Assembly: GCF_000499385.1 (NCBI RefSeq)
Contig: NW_013652137.1
Coordinates: 62,001 to 126,000, forward strand
Source: Eimeria necatrix
Lineage: Eukaryota > Apicomplexa > Conoidasida > Eucoccidiorida > Eimeriidae
Direction of reading: 5' to 3'
DNA: 64,000 nt
Positions 47,501-58,429 of this stretch are shown in pieces. Both the position numbers and the translations under genes were made by a program. Each line of letters starts with the position of its first letter. The stretch's first letter is position 1. A model generated the notes under the pieces. It was not told the origin of the DNA, searched no databases, and was given only the letters and a program-made list of their open reading frames with translations.

Positions 47501-50148
47501 TGCCTCGCTTGCGGATAATAGTGCAGCACGAGCTGCCGCTGCTACAGTTATACCAATACTGCAGCAAACGTCAAGGGCTGCTTGCATCTGAGGTGTCCCA
47601 TGTTGCAGCGCCCGCAGCTGGATCAGCTCGGGCTGCTGCTGCTGCTGCTGCCGTTCACGCTGCAGCTGCTGCTGCTGCTCCACCATCTCCAGCAAACTGT
47701 CAGAAACGGTCCCATACAGCTCGGATGTCAGCTGCTCCCATCGCGCTGCCGTGCTATCGATTTGCTGCTGCTGCTGCTCATGCAGTTCCTGCTGTTGCTG
47801 CTGCTGCAGATTCCACAGCTTCGTATGATTCCTTATTTGTTGTAGCTGCTGCACCTGTTGCCTGTGGTGTTGCTGTCGCTGCTCATGCTGCTGTTGCTGC
47901 AGTTGGTACTGTTGCTGTCTCAGTTTGCGCGTTGCGTGTAGCACCGCCTCTGTGGACTGCTGCAGTTTGGTAGTTGCCTCTGTAGCTCTTAGGTAGGCAC
48001 AAGCAGCAGCAAGCTGAAGCAATAATAGCACTGGGGCCTCGGCAGGCCCCGCTGCTCTCCTCAGCAGCAAGGCAGACAGCTGCGCAGACAGGGCAGCAGC
48101 TGCTGCTGGCAGCTCGTCTACGTCTACACGAAGGTGAATTCCCAGAAGCAGCCGCGCAAACTCACGCAGCAGCAGACACCACCGCTGCAGCTCCGCTTGG
48201 TGATCCTGCTGCTGCTTCAGCAGCTGCTGCTGCAGCAACTGACGGTTCTGCTCCTGTCCGCAGGTGCGCCACATGACAGCCGCCATTTGTTGCTGGTGGT
48301 GCTGCTGCTGCAAAAACGGCTGCTGCAACGCAGCAGAGCGAATATCTATGTTGCTCAGCCGTTGCAGCAGCAAAGTTAGCTCGTCTTGGCTCCCTGCAGC
48401 GAAGGGACTGCAGAACAACAGAAGCAAAAAGAGCATCAGAGCTACGCATCACCCCCCGAGAGCCGCGCATGAGCAAGAGAAAAAGCAGCAACAGCAGCGA
48501 CAGTGGCCAGAGCCAGCCTTACCCCACGGCAGACCGCAAGGCCCAGTACGTGGCTGCAGCGGCGAAGGCTGCAGCAATAGCATCGAGTCGAAAAAGCGAG
48601 GCAGCAAGGGATGGCTGCACTTCTCTCTTTGCAAAAGGAAGGTGCTGCAAGAGCTGCTGCTGCTGTTGCACTTGCTGCTGCAGTTGCCGATGCAAACCCC
48701 CGAAGATCCTCAAGTAAGTTGTTTGCAGCTGCGTGCTGGCTGCAGCATCTAGCGGGAACAGTCGCAGCGCCTCCCCGTACAGCTGGCAGCTTCGCTGCAG
48801 CGGCTCCAAGCCTACTGGCAGCTGTGACTGACAGCGCAGCAACAAGAGCACTTGCTGGTGCTGCAGCTGCTGCTGTGGCTCAGACCCCAATTCTTCCAGC
48901 GCAACTTCTCCCTCCATACGCGCCCTGCAACGGCAGCAGCAGTAAGAGCAGCCCCTCCCCATCAGCAATAACTAAACAGGCACAGCTTCGCTCCTATGAC
49001 AGCAATAATAGCTGCTGGTGCTGGTGGTGAGCTGGTGTGGCAGCGGCTGTCGGTGGTGCTGTCCTGTTCAGCAGGAGCTTCTTCTAGCGCAGTTGCTGCT
49101 GCTACTGCTGCTGCTGCTGCTCTTACCTGTACCCCGCAAGGTCTGCAAGAATGACTTTGATGTGGGCAAGGATGTGTCGGTCGCAGAGACGGCAACAGCG
49201 GCTAAAGGTTGTGTCGCCCTTGCATGCAGCAAGAGCAGCATCTGCCTGCAGCAGCGACTCCTCAGCTGTGCCCCATACGCTACCAGCTCCTGCTGCTGCT
49301 GCTCCAGACTCTGCTTCTGATGCTGCTGTGGCCGCCGGCACGCCTGGCATGCTGGCAGCGCTAGAGAGCTGCGAATGGTTGGCGGCAGCTGCCGTTTCGG
49401 AGTGCGCTGCTGCAGCCACGGCAGCAGCAGCAGCAGCAGCAAGGGCCACTGCTGGCGCAGCACTGCCATAGCCCGCAGTGCGCAGCTGTTTCGCCTCTTT
49501 AAGTGTCTGCTGGGAAGACCGCCACAAAAAGGACCCATAAAGTGACTGATACGTTCTCCCGACTTCCTGCAGCGTGCTCTCGAAGCAGCGGTTCAGGTTG
49601 CCTAGTGCGGGGTCACTTGCTGCTGCTTGTGCTGCAGCAGTTCCTGCTGTTGCAGCTGCTTCAGCCGAGTGCGTATGCGCTGCCTCGGCCTGCTGTCGAG
49701 CTAAGCGAAGCTGGCGCTGCAGAGATGACAGACGAGGGCAATGGTGCTGCTGCCAGAGGGCCCCTAAAGCAGCCCGAGCCTGCAAAGGCGAGCTCGCTGC
49801 AGTGACTGCTGCAATTGCTGCTGCAGTGGCGGCCGCAGCGTCCGGAGGCGGGTCTACTGCGGACGATGCAGCTGCCGTGGCGCTGCTACTAGCACCATCG
49901 TGCACCCCCCTGGAAGCACTAAAGGCAGCGGAATCCGCAGTGAAGACGGAGAAGAGCTTTTTAGCGAGCTGCTGATTTTCCCTCTGTCGCAGGAGCTGCT
50001 GCTGCTGCAGCAGCTCTTGCCGCCGCTGGTGTGCAGCAGCCTCAGCAGCAGCCTCCTCCTCTATGCGGTCGCTATACATGCCTGAGCCACGAGGGGCTCG
50101 CTGCGAATAAGGGTCAACTGGAGAAGAAAGGGGGCTTCCCTGCTGCAT
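44576..50148 (-). CDS. Regnase/Zc3h12a-type (NYN/PIN) ribonuclease with long Q-rich N-terminal region
   Basis: This is a predicted metal-dependent endoribonuclease. Exons that join in phase are 50148-49127, 48924-48523, 48407-47233, 47029-45420 and 44842-44576, giving roughly 1,490 residues. The C-terminal domain has the Zc3h12a-type catalytic set: VVIDGCNVAMKHGD, the FSTKGILAALDYYQERGY region, RVFVPEY, CTPSQDYDDLYC across the last intron, then ITNDMYRD. The four acidic positions (D of VIDG, the DD pair and the D residues of NDMYRD) are all present. No CCCH zinc finger is seen. The N-terminal two thirds are Q-rich coiled coils with helical non-repeat stretches (STLQEVGRTYQSLYGSFL, CDRHILAHIKVILADLAG). 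The intron 47232-47030 joins the two parts. If it is not used, the upstream frame stops at 47058 and the ribonuclease would start at the ATG at 47027 as a separate gene. The true N-terminus may lie further upstream, since the ATG abuts a good splice acceptor. Confidence 0.75.
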
Positions 50149-53100
50149 CTGCAAAAGACAGCAGCAGCACAAGCAGCAACAGCAGCAGCAGCTAGACAGG
50201 GCACGCAGGGCCTCGCCACTAACACAAAATCTGGACCAACTCAGACTAAGAAAAATAAATAAACACTAAAGATGAGAGGCACAGCTACACAGTGAGAGAA
50301 ACAGGCAGCACATCAACACGCAGATGGCCAGGCAAAAGGACTAACGAGGTGCGGAGAGCTGCAACAGCAGAGGACTGCACTACGCCAAGGGCCAAAACTG
50401 CAGGAGAAAAACAAGTAAGAATCAACGAAGGGGAGAGGCTAAGCATGCGCAAGACAGGAAGAACAGATGAAGTCCTTCCCACGACAGACCTTCTAAAGAG
50501 CTCCAAGAGGTTAGTCAGACAGCGAAAATTGAAAGGAAGCCATAAAAGAAGCCGTGTTGTTTCCAGCCCGCTACTGCTGCTGCTGCGGCTGCTGTTGCTA
50601 CAGTTGCTCCTGGAGTCACTGCTGCAACTCCTGCCGCTGTTTCCAGCTGCTCAGCAGAAGCAGAGGAGCAGCCGCTGCTGTCCAGCGATGCCCTTCCAGC
50701 GCTGCCTCAACAGTGGCAGTGGTGCCTGCAGGCGCTCTTGCTACTGCTGTAGCAGCTGTGGCTGCTACTGCCACAGTGTCCGCCGCAGGACTGACGGCGT
50801 GAGGCCCTCACTGGCCTGCACAATAATACTTCTTGCGTCTTACTTTGCCGGAGAGTCCTGTAGAGGGCCCTGAATAGCAACTAAATCAAAAGAATCTAAA
50901 AAATGCATGTATTTGCGCTCCAGCTGTTGCTGGTGCTGCGGCTGCTGCTGCTACAGCTACTCAAGCTGCTACTACAATCGGCTGGGCAGAATTTCATGTT
51001 GTACTCAAGCGCAACAAAAGCATAGAACGGATGAAAATGGATTGAAATTACAGCAGCCAACACAGAAGGAAGGGCCCAGCCCCTACGTCGTGCAACTGCA
51101 GGTGCTGCTCCTGCTGCTGCTTCTGCTGCTGCCTCTCGCTTTGCGTCAACATTCCCGCTAAAGCACTTTGTTACATCTTTTGTCCTCAGCTCTGTTTGAC
51201 AACGTCAAAAAATGAAGTCACAGGCGCTCTAAATAAGTCAGAAACAGCTGCAAGTCACTCGTGAGACAAGCCAGTGGCTGGACGCGGCTGAGGGCCTGCG
51301 TGCAGTAGGGGCCCCCCAGAGGGGCCCCCAGCCCTGACGAGCTCCTGGCGTCGCCCGCTGCGCTATCTTCCACTAGTTTTGGGGAAAAAAACAGCATGCT
51401 ACTCTAGTAACAGGATTGGACGTGCTTTGTTCTGTTGTCGAGACACCTTACTTCTATACGCCTCACTTTCGGTCGTGCAACGGCCTTGCTTTCGTCCACC
51501 GGTGCTAAGAAGCCTCTTGGAGGCTAGCCACACCCACGTTACTCCAGGTTGTTGAAACTAAAGGCTCCTGGTTTCCCTGAAGCGTGCTGGATTTGCTTAA
51601 GAAACCCAGGGGGATCCCTGGAGCAGAAAACTGCCCGGTGTGCAAACCGTCTCTGCGCGTTTTCCGAATCCGTTGATGAAGAGTAGTATACGCTTGGGGA
51701 GTAAATGCAGTGACTTGGCTAACTATTTTTATTCAGGGCTTCGTGGGGCTTCCGAGCTCCCGCGGCTGCAGCCATGGCGTCGTGAGCCGGGCACAGTGGC
51801 CCAAGAATCGTGTGGGGCTTCTGCCATGAGTCCCGATTCAATGGAATAATGAAAAAAAGTGAGGAAATGATTGGAAAAGGAGAAGGATGATGAGCAACTG
51901 ATAAATATATAGACGAAGAGAGAGATAAGCATAGGAACGAAAAAAGACAAAGCAAACAGGGGAAGAGAGTTGAGGCAGGAGAGACAGAAACAGCAGAACA
52001 AAGTTGAGGCAGGGGAGACAAAGGAAGAGGTAAAAAGTTAAGGCGGGGAGTGACAAAAGAAATTTGCAGAAAAGGGTGTCCAAAGGAACAGCCAGAACTC
52101 AAAAGATTGATATTGTGTATGGAGAAAAGAACGAACACAGAGAAAGAAACTTTACGAGAAGGACTGATATACGCAGACCCATAACGACGGACACGTTCAG
52201 AAATCTTCACGCAGAGCCCGCAGACTTAGTGGTTACGCGGCTTGGAGTTGCTTGTGGCTGTACAGCGACGGGTAGAGTCGAACCAGCGATGGGTAGAGTG
52301 CCTCGCAGTGGCTCGAACTGGAGGGGTTTCTGTACGCCGGAAGCGACGCGTGCAACGCACACAGTATCAGGCGTGCACTCATTTCAAAAGTGGCGCATTT
52401 TGACCCTGCGAGATTAAAAGCGCTGAGAAGTTGCAGGATTTCTGCCGAAGCGTGCTACTACTAGGTGTGTGCAATCGTGTGTCCCTCAGCCACGGGAAAA
52501 GCAGTGTCAATCCTAATGGGGACTGCAGCGGTTCCACGCATCGTCTATAGCCGTTGTACACAATCTGCAGAAAATAAGGCACACTGTGGCGGTGCATAAA
52601 CGAGTTTGTTTAGTTCGGAAGGCAGCAGGCATTCATGGCTCCGTCGTGGAGCTCAGTCCGAGGATATACGCCTTGATCCATGAACGTCTACTGTCTTTTG
52701 AACTCAAAAAGCTCGTCTATGCGCCGCTATAGTGGCTTGCTTCAACTATCCACTGCCAGTAAGAAACGCTGAAACAAAGTGCCCTACTTTGACTTCCAAC
52801 TCATTATGGCGTGTGAAGGTCTACAAGTCGCCAAGAGACTCAAGACAAACGGTGGCTCCTCCCCCCGAATCAGGCTACTCTTCGCCCCCCGTCCTGAGAT
52901 GGCTAGCTTTGTAAAGAAGGGGAAGGTCCAAGCAAAATTCACCAGCAAATAATAATTAGGCCACTTGATGGATGGCGTGAGCGATTTGAGACTCTCTTTT
53001 GAGCCTCATGAAAACAATAATGTGCGCAAATAATTAAAATTTCAGTAATTCTCCCCAATGGTCTAGCATTCAGACCAAATATATCTCGGGAAAACCCGAA

Positions 53101-53485
53101 AGTGCTCAAAAGGACGTCCAGTTGAATGACGCCCGCAGTGCCTTTCCGGCGTTTCTCCGTCCCACGTTAACATGGGGGCTCCCATGAGCTCTTTCGAGTT
53201 GACTCGAGGGCCATAAATTTCTTGGCTTGTGGGGCTCCCCACACTGTGCGTGCTTCCGCAGCTGCTCTTGGAGACAGGTCAAGCCAAAAGATGTTTGCAG
53301 TCGCTAACCACGCAGTTAACTTCAGCCGTTCTGCACCGTGTATCTTTACACAAGCTAAAATTGACGACGCGCCGTCGGATTGCGAATCATATGCAAATCA
53401 TCTAACTGCCTGCCTAGCCAGCCGGCTAGCTAGGTGGCTAGCTAGCAAGCTAGCTAGTTAGCTAGCAAGTTGGGGCGTTTGCGAG
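50149..53485. other. Intergenic, no gene recognised
   Basis: About 3.3 kb without a supported gene. CTG-rich sequence at 50570-50780 and 50920-51140 marks the end of the repeat-rich segment. A GGGGCCCC-type inverted repeat lies at 51309-51330. From 51.4 kb on, composition is ordinary and open frames are short and motif-free. Confidence 0.5.
53413..53468. repeat. Imperfect GCTA tetranucleotide repeat
   Basis: Repeated gcta/ctag units with small interruptions lie just downstream of the apicortin stop codon. A weaker cluster (cgcctagctagccaagc) lies at 53631-53648, in the last intron of that gene. Confidence 0.85.
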
Positions 53486-56009
53486 CTACACGACGAAGAA
53501 CTCGCTCCACACTTTGGTGTGCGGCTTTTGAACGACCCATTCACTCAAAAACTTCTGCAGCCGTTCGGCGCAGGACGGGGGCTCCCCTGCAGAAACATAT
53601 TCGGCAAAAAGAGACTTGTACGCACAATGTGGCGCCTAGCTAGCCAAGCCGTATTACTTGCCTAGCTATTCAAGAACGAAGAAATTGCTTAGCAAAGCGC
53701 GGCATCTGCGCTTTGGCGAATGCCAGTGCAAGCGATGTCGAGCTGCGAAATTCGACAAAAGGCGAAGCCCATCCTCGCTGCTAGACCCACGCAGAAGACG
53801 AAAGGGCACGATAATCGAAAGAGACAGTATGCCCACGCCTCACCTGAAGTGCACAAGTACTTGGCTCCATCGACAAGATCTGCCAAGTCGACCACCAGAC
53901 GCAGATTTTGGTCGTAGAGTCGCCGGACAGGGCCCGCAATGGGGGTGATGACCTGTGGGCAAAAAGAACAGGCGCGAAAGCAGCACATAACAACACAGTA
54001 AGGCCCAGTGTGTTCCAAAACAAATTTTATCGGCATGCAAAGGTCTAGCTTTCCGGCTGATGTGCAAAAGCTGGCCTTTATCTTTTCGTCCGCTAAATAC
54101 TGCACGCAGTGGACGTGCTGGAACCACGAGATGACAGTGGCGAGCACGACAACAAAAACATAGTAGTAGAAAGGACTGGAAGAAGATAACAGAAGAATAA
54201 TATGTCTGCAGAGGTAGATTGGAATACCAATACAGCGACGGGAGAAGCACTTGGCTACCGCAATAAACTGGGGAGGTAATTTGGCGGGTGTGAGCTGTGT
54301 TCCTTTTTTGTACTCTGCAGGCACTAGGACGAATAAGGAACCGACTGAGAAAGCGAAATGTGCTACTTACTTTGGTGAGCTCTTGGTAAAGAGCCTCGAG
54401 AGTCTTGATGTGGGACTTGACAAAGAAGGGAGTGCCATCGTGGTGCTTGTCGCCATTGCGGAAGAGCCACAGCAAACGCGGCGGAGAAGTCTGCAGCCCA
54501 AAGCGCTGCACCCCGAGAGTTCCGGGAGTCACCGTCGCCCTTCTCGCTGCAGAATAAAGGCGCAGCACTAGTAAGAGAAAGTGCACCGCAGTGCAGCGAA
54601 TGGAGCCTCTCGTTGCAGTATCAACCCCACCTGAGAGCTACCTGTGCAGAATTTGCATAACGGATTGGGTGTGTGTCGCATGTAAGAAAGGGAGAAAGTG
54701 AATACAAATGTGCAGTCACAACGGAGACGGAAGAAAGAAAGGCTCTACAGCTCTAGGGCAAGGCAACCTAAGCTTCAGGAATTTACACACAAGCAGCAGA
54801 GAAACTTACGGCGAAATGAAAAGCACAGAAAAGGTGGCACGGCATTGAATTAGGAGGAGCCATGGCATGTGCCGAAGAGAAATAAAAGCACCAAGGAAGG
54901 AGGCGACAGCAGGGGAAAGACAGAAGGGGAGAAAGAGATGCATTTAGGGAGGGAAAAGACAGGAGGGACTTGAGCTGAGGTGAAAAAGCTGAGACAAAAG
55001 AGGAGCTAGAGACATCAGAGGCGCAGGAGGCGAGAGCTATGGAGACAAAGATACGGGCAAGGGGTGCAAAACAAAGGCTCGGGGAAGGCAGGTCAGGAGA
55101 CTAGAAAGAGATAAACGTCATGGCGTAGAGATATCGCGACAAAGAGATAGACAAAGCGGGCAAGGAAAGAAAGACTATGGAAGGCACGCATGGCAGAGGT
55201 GAATACTCACGCCTCCGAATCACTGAAGAATAAACTTCATGAGTCCTCGAGGGACTTTCAGTCATGCCGTCGTGCGCATACAAATACTCGCGGCCCGCCA
55301 ACCCGCGGCCGTTGCCCAACTCGTCGAAGCGCTCCCTGTGTACTCCCTGCGCATCAACAAAACGACCACAACAGCAGACACCACAAAAAATATTAGTTCA
55401 GCAGCAGCATCGAGAAAGGTCTGCCCAATGCAGCAGCACCTACCCAGGCATCTGCATGAAATGCAAACAGAGAAACAGGGAATAGAAGGAGCAAAAACTA
55501 ACAGGACCTAACTGTACGAAAGAATAAGAAGAAAAGCAGGCCTGTATATCGGAAGCGGCACAAAAACACCAGGAAAAAAAACCACAAGAGCGCACGGCGG
55601 CAGACTGACGAAGGATGGTGGATTTGGCACTGGGCACGAAAAGAATCAAGCAGGCGGGCTTGAGAATGTATTCACGAAGCCTCGAGCTTTCTAAGTCGAG
55701 CATCAAACGCTGAGCTCAATCACAAATCTATACCGTGTAAAAGGCCGAGTTAGTGAGCCTGTCGAAGACGGTTTTGTACTGCTTTGGGCGCTTGTCGGCG
55801 CTGGCAGCCCTTAGCTCCTCCGGGGTGCCCGGAGGTCCTGAGAAGCCCCAGGGCTCATAGAAGTTTGTTTTAAGGGGTACAACAACCGTCGGAGGACAAG
55901 GGGGAGGGGGCGTGTAGAAGGAACGGCGCCGTTGCTGCTGCTGCTGCAGCTGCTGCTCCTCCTCTAGGCCGAACGACACTGCGCGGGATACCCATATACC
56001 CCCGCCGCT
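53486..56009 (-). CDS. Apicortin (partial P25-alpha/TPPP plus doublecortin domain)
   Basis: Apicortin, the TgDCX-type protein, binds and stabilises the curved tubulin fibres of the conoid in coccidia. Exons that join in phase are 56009-55734, 55346-55211, 54546-54371, 53952-53844 and 53586-53486, about 265 residues; a short first exon with the start codon lies upstream and was not located. The order is a Q-rich N-terminus, a segment with NFYEPWGFSGPP, the P25-alpha core (TVFDRLTNSAFYTGVHRERF then GNGRGLAGREYLY), and the linker ATVTPGTLGVQRFG. The doublecortin domain follows (LLWLFRNGDKHHDG, FFVKSHIKTLEALYQELT, VRRLYDQNLRLV, AKYLCTSGEPP), then KFLSEWVVQKP and the end SEFFVV. Combination of a P25-alpha signature with a DCX domain is diagnostic of apicortin. 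Confidence 0.92.
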
Positions 56010-57429
56010 CTGAAAATAACCACAAGAGAAAAGAAGCGGAAAGGCACTTCGAAAGCAACAAAAGGGGCTGTTAAGCTTGCTGGAGCTGCTGCTGGCGCCG
56101 TCTCTGCTGGTCTGTTGCGGCCCGATTTCGAAGTGTAATTGCGAGGAACACTGCTACGATGGCCCGCGATCTCTTTGACAGCAGCTCGGCTCTGCCATGC
56201 CTATTATTATTAGTTGTCGCACCTCGTAGCCTTTTTTTAAGGGAGACGAGGAACCCCCCAGGCGGCAGTAGCCAGGCTCAGCCATGCTGCGTCTCCAGGG
56301 GAGTGGCCGTTAGGCAGCAGGAGGGTTACGGAGGGGAGGCAGAGATGCATACAAACTCAGCTGCCACATTCACCAGGTGACGCAGCCGCTTTGGCTGCCG
56401 GGCCGTGGAAGGCTGACGGTGCAACAGCAATCGGCGTAGCTACGGCAGCGTAGGCAGTGGCAACCAAAGCCAGGTGCGGAGGCACCACCAGAGCCAGCTG
56501 GAGTAAGACAAGCCACGAAAACTCGTCGAGTTATATGAACGAGGCAATGGTGGAGGAAGAGAAAAAAGTGCGCTGATCTCGCAGCTAGACCTTGTGGAAG
56601 GCCCTAGCCTCAGCCGACAGCTGCTGCTGCCACAGGGAAGCACACAGTCAAAAAAGGCCTACAGGCAAAAATTAGAGACGAAACTGCGTGTTTTTGCTTT
56701 CATACACACTCGACAATCTTATGTTGGCAACGGCAGCTTCTACAGTTGCTGCTCTCCTTTCCTGTGTTGCGGCTGTAGCAGCTTCGAAGTCTGCGGCCTT
56801 GCTGCCGCAAGTAGTTACCTCCACAGCGCTGCCGACCCTTCAGGCGCAGCCGTGCTTTTACGAGCACTTTTATAAGTTGATTATCATGATTCCCCTGATA
56901 GACCTTATTAGTATCGAAAAGGTCTCTTGGCTTTCCAGGAAGGCTTGCAGTAACGCCAGCAGCGGCAGTAAGGCAAGCACAAACCGGCTGCATTAGACCA
57001 CACGTCCCACCTATATTGAAACAAAGCCTAGGCTTCTGTTGTGTTCTCTGGAGGGCTCAAATTAAATATTTCAGTTTGAAAAAGTTGAACTAAACTATTT
57101 TAGTATAACATGGTTTAACTGTCCCGGTTTGCCTGAATTGACCGGAAAATGACTGCCGGTCCCAAGCGCTGCCGCACGTAGTGACCTTCTGCCCAACTAC
57201 TGCCAGTGCAAACCGACCGTTATGCTAAATGCACAAAACAATGAACAGTTAAAAATGGATTGCCCTTCGGAGAAGAAGGGTAGAAAAACCCATCATTTCA
57301 GCCGCTTCGCCGTGCCCCACGGATCCAGGCACAGGCCGCTACCGGGTACTGCTTGCGGCCGAGAGCTTTGATCACCAAGCTGACCTTAACCAGACGCCTT
57401 AATTGTAGGTCATCCTATACACTGCCCAT
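56010..57429. other. Upstream region of apicortin, no further gene recognised
   Basis: The apicortin promoter and its missing first exon should lie here. No frame with a convincing start and a donor of the right phase was found. The interval 57040-57430 is AT-richer and leads into the retroelement remnant. Confidence 0.45.
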
Positions 57430-57850
57430 GCAGCATGGGTGAATCTGTGCGGTACGTGAGTGACTACAGATGGCTCAACAAACCGTTCATACAGACACCC
57501 CTTGGACTCAAAGACACCCAGTTCAGCCCATTGGCTTGGTTACTGTCCTTGAACCTCTCTCAACATCTCTTCTGGCTGTCTAGTTTGGCTGCACTCCGGC
57601 AAGGCAGCACTGCCCTTCTTCGCCCCATGTGCTAGATAAGTATATCTTACGCCTTTACCTCTGATCAGCAGCAGCTGGGTGAGCACCTTACTTGGCAGAC
57701 GATGCCCAACATGCCTCTCAAACGCCTCCCGTCCTCCAGCATCGCCGCTTGCAGTTCAGAGACTCATTATACCTTTCTTTCCCAAAAATGTTCTGTCTTC
57801 CAGCACGGCTCTATCCATCTCGGGGCCTCACTATGCCTTTTTATTCTTGC
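57430..57850 (+). mobile_element. Decayed Ty3/gypsy-type reverse transcriptase fragment
   Basis: A short frame at 57435-57635 begins with a peptide resembling the RT motif that precedes the palm (GESVRYVSDYRWLNKP). After an apparent internal deletion and frame changes, 57630-57690 reads like a mutated YLDD-type active site followed by SDQQQLGEHL. Then 57750-57830 reads QKCSVFQHGSIHLGA, like the conserved KC-x-F ... FLGH block of gypsy RTs. The three motifs occur in the right order but in different frames, with stops, so the element is dead. No LTRs, integrase or protease were seen. DNA from 57851 to 58429 holds no recognised gene and may include more of the remnant. Confidence 0.6.
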
Positions 57851-58429
57851 CCACCCCAGTTGTCTAGATCGCCTATTAATTCAACTGCTCGTCACTACTT
57901 ATGCTTCAACCCTCACTGTTTATGCCTTTTCGTCAACTCTCACTGCTTATGCTTCTAGCTTTCCTAGTTTCATCTGCTCAAGCCAATCTAATGGGGCTAC
58001 TCCCGTAGATTGCCAGTCAGTCAGGTGGCAAGCATCCGCTGGCGTGTTCCCTAATGTGCGTACACTCATGTGATGGGCATGCACCCTTTGATCTTCCAAA
58101 ATGCGCACAGTCTCATTCGTCTAACGATGCGCAGCAAACGATGCGGTAACTTGCGAAGACTGCTAGACAGATCGTTGGCTAGCTGCCGAGAAAGGTGCTG
58201 AGCTCGACAGCTAACTCGCAGGCGTTTTAGTCACCTGGCTAACTCAGCAGCTTGCTGGTTATCATAAAGCCGCAAAGAATACTTGGCACTCAATCCCCGG
58301 CTGCCGGCTGGTTGGAAGGTCCCGATGGGACCGTTTGAAATCCAAAACGTTACGAATGGCCCCCAAAAACTCACCAAAGTCCGCAAGAGCTCCCGACAAT
58401 CCAGATGCTAGTGAAAGTTATAGCAGCTG

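Larger units (their letters stand above)
21700..51170. repeat. Triplet-repeat-rich (R-type) segment
   Basis: CAG/GCA/AGC and complementary CTG/TGC/GCT runs recur every few hundred bases across this interval, in exons, introns and intergenic DNA and on both strands. They yield Q, A, S or L, C tracts according to frame. Examples lie at 23880-23905, 25850-25925, 27400-27560, 31200-31260, 39600-39700 and 45965-46045. Flanking DNA (1-15 kb and 52-58 kb) has few of them. Eimeria tenella chromosomes are known to alternate between such R segments and P segments; assigning this stretch to that class is inference. Confidence 0.75.

Noticed and set aside
21700..51170. CRISPR-like or phage-like repeat array
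   Set aside because: The repeats are simple triplets within a eukaryotic, intron-containing region. There are no spaced identical repeats.
52240..52330. Possible tRNA because of ggtagagtcgaacc and gctcgaactgg motifs
   Set aside because: The spacing and pairing needed for a cloverleaf could not be built. The match is only to a short T-arm-like word in a degenerate repeat.
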